A DNA stretch of 64,000 nucleotides from Luscinia megarhynchos (lineage: Eukaryota > Chordata > Aves > Passeriformes > Turdidae): the NCBI GenBank assembly GCA_034336665.1, contig CM067576.1:15491385-15555384 (forward strand), in the 5' to 3' direction. The position numbers were made by a program, and so were the translations under genes. The notes beneath the pieces are model-generated. The model was given only the letters and a program-made list of their open reading frames with translations, made no database searches and was not told the DNA's origin. Positions 50,601-62,600 of this stretch are shown here, piece after piece; the stretch's first letter is position 1, and each line of letters starts with the position of its first letter.

Positions 50601-53600
50601 TGTTGGCAGCAGTCCCATTCCATGGTGGCTGCATCCTCTGCAGTGGCAGATGTGGTTCAGCTGCAGCAGTGCTCCTGTAGAAGGTGCAGTTTTCCTCTGA
50701 AGGTCCAGGGATGATGTAGAAAGGTCCGGTTTTCCTATGGAATCCAGTGGAAAGAAGGTACTTTGCTGTTCCAAATCTGTTTTTATCTAGGTAGGAAAGG
50801 CTTGGCTCCTCCCCTTAGCTGGTGCATCTCCCAGTGGGAAGATGTAATTTTATCAGTCATGCACTGGGACTCAATGGCCCAGCAGCAGATGATATCTTCC
50901 TGGAGGGAGGATGGGCTGTGGAAAAGATAAAGATGATTGCCCCAGCTGGTTGAAAGATGGCCCATTAGCAGCTAATATGTGCCAGGAGATAAGGGTCACT
51001 ACCCCACCCGGCTTCAACAGATGGTGACAGAATTCACATTTCTGGCCGCATCCTGTACAGTAACCCATCACATTAATGTGCTTTGAAGTACCTGTAGCAA
51101 ATTGGTGCTGCAGTGAGCTAATGGTGTGTCCTCCCTAGGTGAGACTGGCATTGGGAAGTCCACGCTGATGAACACCCTGTTCAACACCACGTTTGAGACG
51201 GAGGAGGCCAGTCACTACGAGAGCGTGGTGCGCCTGCGGCCGCGCACCTACGACCTGCAGGAGAGCAACGTCCACCTCAAGCTGACCATCGTGGACGCCG
51301 TTGGATTTGGGGATCAGATAAATAAAGATGAAAGGCAGGTCTTGTGCCATCTGCTCAGCTTTTCTGGGCTCGCCTCGTGCCTAACCACGAGACATCAGCT
51401 GCCTGCAGTTCCCCTGGCAGTGCTGCTGTGCCTCTGTTAAAGGAGTTGCTGCCTGTAGTGGCTCTGATTCTAGGGACAAAGGGTAGAGGGAAATGGGTGA
51501 ACAGCCAAAAAGAGAGGTCACAGGAGGTCTTTCCAGCAGAGGTGGCTGTCCTCCAGGAGCATGAGCTGTTAACCAGCTGTCCTCAGAGCAGGGTCAGGAA
51601 TTATCCGTTCTGAGCTTGTCTCATTTAACTCCACAGACATCTTGTTCAAGCCCCAGGTAAAGGCTTTCTGGGATTTCAGGGTGTCTCCTTGGTCATGTTG
51701 CATTGCTACAGTCAGATGGCAGAGTCCTGAAATCCAGGCAAAGTTTGATATGGGACAGTAGTCATCTTTCTGTGCTCCACTGTCCTTAGACTTTGCACTG
51801 CAGCCTCAAGAATCTCCAGCAACCTAAAGTCTGTGTGTAAACACCACACTTTTCCCATTGAAAAGCTAAATTTATATGTTTCTAAGTGTTACCACATAAT
51901 GTCTAGGACGATTCCCTCAGCCTTTAGATGGTTTGGATTTGTGCTCTGGTAGCTGGTTTGCTAATGGGATGGTTTTAGTTACAGGCCAATCGTAGAGTAC
52001 ATTGATACGCAGTTTGAAAACTATTTGCAAGAAGAGCTGAAGATCCGCAGGTCTCTCTTCAACTACCATGACACAAGGATTCACGTCTGCCTCTACTTCA
52101 TCACTCCCCACCGGGCACTCCCTCAAGTCCTTGGACCTGGTGACAATGAAGAAGCTGGATAGCAAGGTAGGGGGTTGGACACTATGAAATGCTGCTGCTG
52201 GTACTGATTGTCCTGTGAAGGGTTTTGTTCCTTCTGTGCAAGTGCTGGACTCATTCCTCCATGGCAGCTGAGCCATTCTTAGGACTCTGGTAAAGCTTTG
52301 TACGGCCTGGTGATTGCTGAGGTCCTGTGCTTGTTTTCTCAGTGATTTTCCTGAAGAATGTCAGGAAAAGCCTGTTTTCCAGTTGGTTGTAAATTGCAGA
52401 GTGTCCCTCTACTGTAAGAATCTTACCCGGATTAGCTGATACTTATCAAAGCCATCAGCTGCAGCTCCATTGGATGTGCAGGTGAGGATGCCTTCCGAGC
52501 TTCAGCAGTTAAATTGTGTAAATCCCTTTACTGTCCTGACCTGTCAGCAGGGACAGGGGGGCTGAGAGCCACTAGAACTGTGGTTGTCCTAAGGTGGTGG
52601 TCAGTACTGAGGAGACAAGGGCTGAGCAGAAGCATTGTGTGTGAGCTGTAATTGCTGGCACTGCCAAGTGATCTGGATAAGAGATCACAGTATCTTCTCA
52701 AAGTGTAGATATGGTGAGGAATTCTCAAGGTCATTCGAATCCTAAAAGTGTATCAAGAGAGGGTCTGCTGGGGTTGTTTCTTTGTGCATAAACTATTCTG
52801 CCTTAGGGGCAGGGTGTTACCTAACCAGCTACTTGCTTTTATTCCTGCAGCTGGGAGCAAGTTTCTGATACAGTTTTGGGTGTTCCAGCTGGCTTCCAGG
52901 GAGCTGCAGGAGGCTTCAAAGGTCACTAGTGGCAGCAGAATCTCTTCTTCTCAGCAATTTCCAGTCTTTCAGAGCAGTGTTTTAGCAACAGAGTGGTTCC
53001 TTTCAGGTGGCAGATGCTGTTCAGCCTGCAGGGGGACAGGCATGGCAGGTGAGACCCTGCAGGACCTGTGGATTCCCTGGATTCGCTGAGGATTCTCTTC
53101 TCTGGTGTTGTCCACGTGCAGCTCTGTTGGACTTTGCTGGTGGGTTGAATTCCACTCATGAAGTCCTTCTGCTTGCCCTCACCATCCAGGGCTCATGGCC
53201 TGCTTTTCCTTGGCCCCAATCCAGAGCAGGCACTGCATTCCATTGCAGTGGGCTGTTGGTAGCTTTAGTGGCTGTTACACTGACTTTATCAGGAATCTGA
53301 AAACTTTCCCTTAATAAACTTTTGTCTCTTGGTACAGTGCCAGCATTACATATTCCCAGAAGTATTTTTGGAGGAAAGCTTTTGCACTATTCCCCTTGCT
53401 GCTGGTGGTTCCACAAAGGCATTTCTCTCCTTTCCTTCTCATTCCCTGCTTTTCACATCTCCTTGTGTTTGCCTTTAATGTGGTCCTTTGGCAGTACCAA
53501 AATAAATCCTTTGTACTTGTGCACAGATGAAAACTTTGTGTGCAGGCAAACTTTTTATATCTCCAAACTTCCACTTTAATAGCCCTGAGGTAATTTTTTG

Positions 53601-56600
53601 CTTTTGTTCTCATCCCCCTTCTTCCCACATGACAGCATCCTGGATTTCATGCTGTGATGGCCTCATTCACACAAGTGGGCACATAGAAATGAAATAGAAA
53701 TGAGTGGAGCCCATTGATATTTTCTGGGCATCAGGGATTTATGTTGCATTTCTGCACTGGTGTCACCCCAGGATGTGCTTTCCAGGCACTCCCTGAGGGT
53801 TTGTGATGGCAGGGCAGTGCCCCTTTCCCACTACAAATGACCCATTTGTGCTGGGGGCTGGTCTGTGGGCAGAGTGAGCTGGATGTCAGCAGAGCCCAGG
53901 CAGTTCTGCCCTCTCCATTTCAGGAGCAGTGAGTGGTTACTGAGCAGAGGTGACACTGGCTCGTGTCTGTTGCTGTGTCAGCACACCTGAACCTGCCATT
54001 CTTGGAGAGCTTTGTGTAGCCCTTGTTTTATAGTTGAAGAATGGAGAATGGAGATGTAAGGTACGTCAGAGGCAATGCTTTGCTCTGTGCCCTGCTGGCT
54101 CAGCCTCTGGGACTGGTTTGAGATGGTGTTTGTAGGACAGTTCCATCTTTGCTTTAGCCTGCAAGTGGCAAGATGTGTTGTCCTGGGCAGGCTTTTGACT
54201 CTCTGTGACAGTTTCAATAGCCAGTCTTGCTTTTAGTGTAAAGTTTATGAGCTCCCTTCTGGGTAAAGCTGTTTTGTAAACAAAATTTTCTGTTGTACTG
54301 CAAGGCAATATCTGTTTGGCTGAGCTCATGGCCAGCTGTTATCTGGGGTATTTAGTTACAGCCAGAGAGCAGAAGCATCTTCAGAAGTGGTTGTAGGTAG
54401 ATGGAGTTTGGCTGACTGCCTGCCTTCTAGTGGAGAAGCACATAGGGCCTGACAGGTACAGACTTTCCACTGGGTTTAACCTGGGAAAAGAAGGAGATAA
54501 ATAGTAGTGCATTTGTATCAGATAAGAAGGTGATTTATTGACTTAAACCCCAGCCCTGTCATGGGAAGTGCTGGCACAGTGTGTGCAGCCATAAGGTCCT
54601 GGGGCTTGCTGCCTCGTCCCTGGATGGTTTTCAGTCAGCCTGTGCTGTTGGAGCTGCAGCTAACTGTCTGCCCTCCAAGAGATGACACATCCTAGGCAGG
54701 TGGGGATGCTTCAGGCAGCCTGTGCCTCAGCTCTTTGGTTTCTGGAGTAGGAATTGCCTGTTGGCTTCACTGCAACTTGCAGTCAGGAATAGTTTGGAGA
54801 TGGGGAGAAATTCAGCTGTAGTTCACAGGACAGAAGTGCCTGCTTATTGCATCAGCAAAATTATTTTCTACCAAATGACAAGTTCTTGTGAGTTTTATTT
54901 TTGTAGATGAGAAGCAACTCTGGTCAGAAAAACTTGAGAAGGAGGTACATTTTTGTGTGTGCAGGAGTTCCCTGTCCTGCCTGAAGCACTGACTTCCTCT
55001 GGTCATAATTCCAGCTCCAGTAAAGCCCTCCAGCACATGGACTGACAGGCAAGGGGACACTGACCCCCATCACATTCAGTGGGGTGACATGTCAATAGTC
55101 AACTGCATGATTTTATTACTAGATCTTCAGATGGAGAATTTTGCTCTTCCACCATGAGATGCAAGAATGTTGCTGTAGGATTTTGCCTTCAACCCAAGAC
55201 CAACATTATGTAAAAAGAGTGGAGGGAGAGCCCTTGTGTAGTTCTAGCATTCCTTCCTTTTACTGGGGTTTTAAAACCTGTTCAGGAGCAGAGGTGACTT
55301 TTCTTCTCCAGCTGCATATATATCAGTTTGTCACTAATCTCCATGCCACAGACTTGGCCTTTACATGGAGGTGGATGTGTGGAAGGTGCTGTGGAGAGAA
55401 AGGATAAGACATGCAGTTCAGTAGCATCTCATGTCTTGTTGGTTCCTTGTTTCCAAACTGTTCCATCCTTTCTCTGTATTGTGAAGGAATGAGCCCATTC
55501 TAGCCTTAGGACTCACTCAAATGCCTTATCCATGCCTCCCCAGCACTGATGTGGCTATTGATTATTTGAAACACAACTTGTAAAACCCCTTTGTGTTGTG
55601 AACTTTGTGTCAGCAGGTGATCACTGAGTTGCCTTTTCAAAATACAAGAAATGTGGTTGAGGGCACTCGAACCAGCCTCAGTTTGCACTTTCTTGGAGTA
55701 GTGCTGAGACCAGTGTGGTGACCACAGAGCCTGTCTCTTCTGCTGCTGAGAAGGTGCTCCAGGTTCTGCACCTCCTGTTCTGCTGTAACCAGGGCTGAAC
55801 TGGTGCCCTGGAAAAAGAAGTGGGAATTGCTCAGGCCAGTTGAAAAGGGATATGAGCCCTGAGCTAACCCCTTTTCTGTGGCAGATGGTGAATCCAAGCT
55901 CCTCAGCTTCTAGCAGGTCAGGGAGACCCCAGCTCTGGTCATGGCCCTTTTGCCTTTGTAAAGAGGACATGGATTTGCTGAGCAGTGGAGTGAGCAGCAG
56001 ACCTTTTTCTGTGGTCCTTGGTAAAAGAGTCTGGGCCAGTGGCTGAGAAAAAGAGGAATTTATTCTCTCAGATACATTTGCAATGAGCAAATTTATACTA
56101 TTTTCGTTCAAAGTAAGTGAATGGTCTTATGTTTAATGCATGCTAAACCACTAAACAGAGATCAGGGGAGGGGAAGCAGCAGTGTAGGGGGAACCTAGGA
56201 AGTATGGGAAAAGCACTGGGCTAAAAGAACTTATGCTGGGAAAGCAAAGCCATTTATTTTAATGGGTACCCACTGGAGACCAGCTAGTTGCTCTGAATTT
56301 CAGCTCTGTAGGGCAAAAAGCGTTGGCTGTTGGGAAATGTTAGATGGCAAGTCACACTTTCCCTTTATTTGTCTAAATCCTTATGTTTCATGCTATGGAT
56401 TTGGCTGCTGTTCAGACAGAAGAGTTCTGCTGTTTGTTCAAGCAGTGGTTTGCATTATCACACTTGGTTTTTCTGGGCACAGCAGCATTACCAGCACAGG
56501 TTCCTGTGATAGATTCAGCCCCACTGTAGCTTTCTTGAGCATGAGGCCATAATGAACCCCATCACTCATGGTGGCTGTGGGATGTGGCCCTTGTTTGCTT

Positions 56601-59600
56601 TGATCATGGTGGCACTGGGCACAGGGATCTGAAGCCCAGGTGGATGAAATTGTGCATGGTATAGTGACTGCTGGCTGATGTGAAACCAAAGGTGAGCAAG
56701 AACAGCATGAAAGTAAATATGTCTGCTGTATGGCACCCTGCACTTTCTCCATATAATCCACATGGCACACCCCAGTTGTGATCCTCACCAGGAGGCTCAT
56801 GGAGTCCTTGGAGAGGATCATCAGCTGCTGTCAGAGCATCTGAGGAGTCCCTGCTCCTTCCACCTGAGCATGGGAAGGCTCAGCACCAGCTCAATGCACG
56901 TTTCATCCTTGTGCTTGTCTTGTAAAGCATCTCAGCATAGCCAGAGTGGATGGGTGGTGACAGTTGGGATGTGACAGCTGCACCGTGTCTGCTTCCCTTG
57001 ACCTGTGTAACAAAATACATCGGTGAGAGAGGGGGTATGGATTTGCTCCTTGTGTACTTAGTGTAGGGTGTGTGGTTTATCTGAAGTCTTGCAGCCAAGT
57101 GAGTCCTGGAAAACTCTTCCCTCTAGTGTTCAGCTGAGCTGTGCTGCAGCTCCTGTGTAAACAGAGCTCCAGGGTGATTTTAGGAGATGTGAAACAGCCA
57201 GTGGGGCAGGATCTGAGTGTTTGTCCTTCCTTCCTCCCTTCTCTAGGTGAACATCATCCCAATTATTGCCAAAGCAGACACTATCTCCAAGAGTGAGCTG
57301 CACAAGTTCAAGATCAAGATCATGAGTGAGCTGGTCAGCAATGGAGTGCAGATTTATCAGTTCCCCACGGACGACGAGGCGGTGGCTGAGATCAACTCGG
57401 TGATGAATGTGGGTAATGCTGCAGCTCCATCCCTGCCCAAAGCTGGGATTAAATTAAATCAAATTGCTGCACAAAAGCTGGTTTGGAGGGCGAGTTTCAT
57501 TGGGAATGTCCAGACACTGAATCTGTTGGGAAGTCAAGCTGTGGGTCTCACAGATGCCAAAGGCTGGTGCATACAGAATTAATTAAAATGTGGCTCGTGT
57601 TTAATCTGGGGGCTCTCTGGAGAAATTTAGCTCTAGAATTTGTTTTATTGAATTTTTGAAAAATAGTTTCCTCAAAATTAATTCTGTCTATTCTTAGGTT
57701 ACTTTGAATTTGAGGAAGAAGAAACTTTGAATAAAATGTAACAGTTAAGATTTACATTAGTCTTGTGACTTGAGGAGGCTGACCAGAGAAAACCCAATTT
57801 AAAGAAAAATTTTTAATCTGTTTTGTCTCTTTGGAAATTCAGAGATCAAATTCAGACCTGACTGAAGCACATGCAAAAGTACTTTCAAGCTTCCTGTCTC
57901 CCAAATCAGAGTGCAGCTATGGCAGTAGAATCAAGAGAAATGTTTCCATGTTAATTTTATGAATGAAAAGTAGCTTTTTCATCAAAATGAACGTTTTCCT
58001 GCATAGCTGTTTCTGATTAAATGCTTTGTCTTTTCTTTCAACCTTCCCCCCACTACTTTGTTTTTAACTCAATTACCAGTTGGTTTCTGGGTAGACTAGA
58101 TAGGTGTTTTCACTGTAATAGTTCATTTTTGCTGAAATAATGAAAAATTTGAAGCGTTCACTCTTATTTAAATAATTGCAAGCTGTGTGTATTGGGGAGA
58201 AAATGAAATGAAAATACATTTGGCCACTTCTCCACGAGTTCCACACTTGTGGATCTGTTTCTTTTTAAACGTGAAGGATTTTGTCAGGCTCACCCTACTG
58301 AAGCACCCACTCTATGGTTCCTTCCTTGCAATGCCAGGGAGGGTTTCCTGTTTCCTCCCTGTGCCTGATGCTTTGCAGGCTTGGAGAGCAGCAAGTACAT
58401 GTTGTATCCTGCACGTCCCCTGCAGTGCCCACACACTCAGTGCTGTGCCAATGCCTGTTGTGGATGTGCCTGTGCTTTCAGCAGGGCAGGGAGTGCCCCT
58501 CTCCTGCTGTGTGCAGCCTGACAGAGGGATGGAGTAGAGCAGAATGACCACAATGTTCCTACAGTATTCTCCAGCTGGTGCATCCCAGACAGCATTGCTG
58601 GTGAGCTCTGCTGTGGCCTGACACCACTCTCCAGTAATACCCCGGTATGGAGCAGGGATTGCTCCATGTCCTGGTTTGAAGGACAAGTGTCTGTCAATGA
58701 AGGCAGGAGCTTTTCTTTTAAATGGAGAATGTAAACCCCCTTGCTCCAAATTATTATTATAATTTTTAAATTAAGGGGCTCTCCAGCAAAGATACGGGAA
58801 TTAGGAATAACAGTTCTTGACTACGAAAATTAAAATAAAAATGCAATATTACAAAGAACAATCCCAAAACACTGACAGAGTCAGAATCCAAGCTGACACC
58901 CCATCAGTCAGTCAGGGTGTTGGTAGCAGTCCCATTAAATGGTGGCTGCATCCTCCTGCAGTGGCAGATGTGGTTCAGCTGAAGCAGTGCTCCTGTAGAA
59001 GGTGCAGTTTCCTCTGAAGGTCCAGGGATGATGTGGAAAGGTCTGGTGTTCCTCTGGAATCCAGTGGAAAGATGGATAACTTGCTGTTCCAAATCTGTTT
59101 TTATCTGGGTAGGAAAGGCTTGGCTCCTCCCCTTAGCTGGAGCATCTCCCAGTGGGAAGATGTAATTTTATCAGTCATACACTGGGACTCAATGGCCCAG
59201 CAGCAGACGATATCTTCCTGGAGGGAGGATGGGCTGTGGAAAAGATAAAGATGATTGCCCAGCTGGTTTAAAGCTGGCCCATTAGCAGCTAATATGTGCC
59301 ATGGAGATAAGAGTCACTACCCCACCCGGCTTCAACAGATGGTGACAGAATTCACATTTCTGGTCACATCAACCCAGCACGCTCCGAGTATCAGAAATTG
59401 ATAGGTTCAAAGAAGGGACTCGTGGGAGCAGCTCCTGTGCCTGGATGAGAGGAAGCTGAGGGGCAGGCTGAGCTCTGGGGGTTGCCCCAGGTACTGAGTC
59501 CCTGCTCTTGGCTCTGTTGCAGGCTCATCTGCCCTTCGCTGTGGTCGGCAGCACGGAGGAGGTGAAGGTTGGGAACAAGCTGGTGCGAGCTCGGCAGTAC

Positions 59601-62600
59601 CCGTGGGGAGTGGTGCAAGGTGAGGGGCTGCAGCCCACCCCAAACTCCCTGTGCGTGCTCAGGCAACCCCTGACACTTCCCCAGTTCTCTGCATGAAAGT
59701 GATGAGCAGTGCAGGCATGCCTTCTGCAGCTTTTTGTGGGTTGGCTCTTTCATTTTATTGTCCTGCCGGTCAGCAGGAATCCCTGCATCCGAGGGATGCT
59801 GTGCCCTGAGCAGGGCAGCAGGCTCCTCAGGAGGCCAGTATCTGGAACCAGTCCTGTGCCCTTGCGTTTCCCCACCATATCTGCAGTTTGCTGACTTGTC
59901 CCTTCACTCCTGCCAGTGGAGAACGAGAGTCACTGTGACTTTGTGAAGCTGAGGGAGATGCTGATCCGGGTGAACATGGAGGACCTGCGGGAGCAGACCC
60001 ACACCCGCCACTACGAGCTCTACCGCAGGTGCAAGCTGGAGGAGATGGGCTTCAAGGACACGGATCCAGACAGCCAGCCCTTCAGGTGAGTGCCCTTCAC
60101 ATCTGGCATCAGGTTACAGTGAGAGTTTGATACTGACAGCCCAACAAATGGGAGGTTTGTGGGTGAAATCTACAGTCCCGGGCTGGAAAATACCAGCACT
60201 GGGTTTGAACTTTGCAGCTGATGTTTTTCTAAACAACACAGACAGGCATGTGTTTTCCCATCACTAACTCACCAGTGTCCAGAGAGTCTGCATTTCATTT
60301 GCTTTCTTCCCCAGCCTCCAAGAAACATACGAGACCAAAAGGAAAGAGTTCTTGGGTGAACTCCAGAGGAAGGAGGAAGAAATGAGACAAATGTTTGTAA
60401 ACAAAGTCAAAGAGACAGAGGCAGAGCTGAAGGAGAAGGAGAGAGAGGTGGGTGTGCCAAAAATTTGGGAGGAACCCAAACTACAGTCAGCAGGGAACCT
60501 GGGTCTGGGCAATGCATGAATCCTGGAAAGTACATTCCAGCAAACCTCAGCAGCCAAGGCACAAGCACATCACTGGTTTAGGTGCCTCGGAAATGTCTGT
60601 CCTGTGCCACGTGGAAATAGGGCTGCTGTGTGGGGAGTGAAAGCCAGTAGCAGGAAATTTAGATGAGAGAGCCCCTCTTGTGGCTCACTGGACAGCAGAG
60701 TAAAGGGGGCAGCTGGGCTGGGGTCCCCAGTCAGAATCCAGTAGAGTCCCCAGTGTGAGGCCTCAGGAAGCAGCTGTGACTGGTGAGGAATTAAATGGAC
60801 CATCCTCAGAACTAGTGAGGAACAAAAGATGCTGCAATGTCCCCAGCCCCTGTGCAGGCTGAAGGCTGAGCCAGAATCCCTTGTACTCATTCCCAGGGCT
60901 CATGCTGCCTCTAGTTTGCTTTGTGGTGTCAGGCAGAGCTGAATTTATTGTGCCTTCCCTGCTTTTGGTGGGAACTGAGTGCTGCATTCTGCCAGCAGAT
61001 AGGTCCCTGTGGTGGGGATTTGTGTGGGGGATGTGACAGGGCTCCTGGGAAAGGGTTAGCACATCCAAAATGAGCTGAGTGTGATGCTCAGAGGGTCTGT
61101 CTCCCACCAGCTGCATGAGAAGTTTGAGCACTTGAAAAGGATACACCAGGAGGAGAAAAGGAAGGTGGAGGAGAAGAGGAAGGAGCTGGAGGACGAGATG
61201 AATGCCTTCAACAGGCGAAAAGTGGCAGTGGAAACCTTGCAGTCCCAATCCTTGCAGGCTACCTCACAGCAGCCATTGAGGAAGGACAAAGACAAGAAAA
61301 AGTAAGTGTCTGAATGGAGTCTTCCTCCTCTGCCACTGGAAAGCTGGGAGTCTGCTCAGATGCTTCAAGGTTTGGTCAGTTGTTTAAACATCATACAGAA
61401 TTCTAATTATATTCTAATTTGGAATTCTAATTCCCATCCTTCTGATTCTTTGATTAAAGCAGAGGAGAGGTGAGCCCCTCCTGTGCCCAAGCACTGCCCA
61501 GAGAAGCCTGGACAGCTGCAGGTGGGAGGGATTTGCAATTTGGGGCCATTCTCTAAAGGCTGATGGTCACATGGAGTTCACTCTTGCCTCTGTGACAGCC
61601 AAGTCAAGTTGTGAAATGGGGCTCCAAGGCACAGTTCTGATTACAAGAAAATTCTTTTCCCCTAAACACAGAGTTCTTAGCTTAGCTTGCTGCACATTAA
61701 TTGACATTGCTGAAGCCAGCAGGAACAAGGGTATGTAAATTTTGCTGTTCCAGCCACCTGATTGTGTAATGATAGACCAGGAGTGGGACAAACAGGTTTA
61801 CAAAGAAAATATGTTGGGGAGGTTATCCTGCTTCCAATTCAAGCCAGTCTCTAAGGAAATGGCTAGGGAGCAAAATAAGGAACATTGTCATGCAAACTGG
61901 AATTCTGCTATTGCAGCATTTTTGTTACTTTCCCTTGCATGAAGGAGCTCAAGGGTTAGAACTGCATTCTATCAAACTCAGAGCAGGCTGATGTCAGGGC
62001 TTTTTGAGCCTCCTAAAAATGGCAAGAAAAAAAAGACCATAAAGAGTAGCACCCCATAAGTTTGTGCTTGACAGCACAGCATTCACCTTCTCACTGCTGG
62101 TGAGATCTGTGGTCTGTCATTTCCCACTTGTGAACTGCAGTACCAGAGGAGCTCGTTCTGTGTACTGACATCCCAGCAATTTGTTTCTTCCTGTGAAAGA
62201 TAACAGAGTAGGTTATTTGAGTGTTTCCTTGGCATGTAAATGTCGGTGCTAAAACCAAAACTCTCTCCTCTGCAGACTGCTCCTGCTCTGAGCTTTGCCT
62301 GCCTCACACACAGATGGTTTGTGAAATACTTTGCTGAGAATAGGGTTTAATCTGAATTGGGAGCTGAATCCTAGGGCTTTCTTGGATGTGGGCCTGCTTT
62401 GGGGAAGGTGAGCACAATGGTAACCTATGTAAGTGATGCCAACAGCAGGGATGGACTGTGAGCATGGGCCAAGAAATGCTGCAGCTTCCCCTCTGCTCCT
62501 TCTGGCTGCAGCAGAACAGCTTTTCTTGCACTTTGCTGGATTTAGCCCTGCAGATGTGAGTCCAGACTATTCCCCTTCTGGGTAGGGATGGAAAAGAGCC

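Noticed and set aside
51331..51342. Conventional GT donor for SEPTIN8 exon 3 at 51339
   Set aside because: It does not keep frame into exon 4 with either available AG and would replace the conserved Ser-Tyr-Arg-Pro sequence.
55506..56111. A 201-codon minus-strand frame in SEPTIN8 intron 4
   Set aside because: No recognisable domain, no promoter or splice features, and ordinary composition; length alone is not sufficient.
50350..59381. A complete provirus bounded by the two similar LTRs
   Set aside because: The sequence between them is SEPTIN8 exons and introns, and each LTR has its own distinct target duplication, so they are independent solo LTRs.
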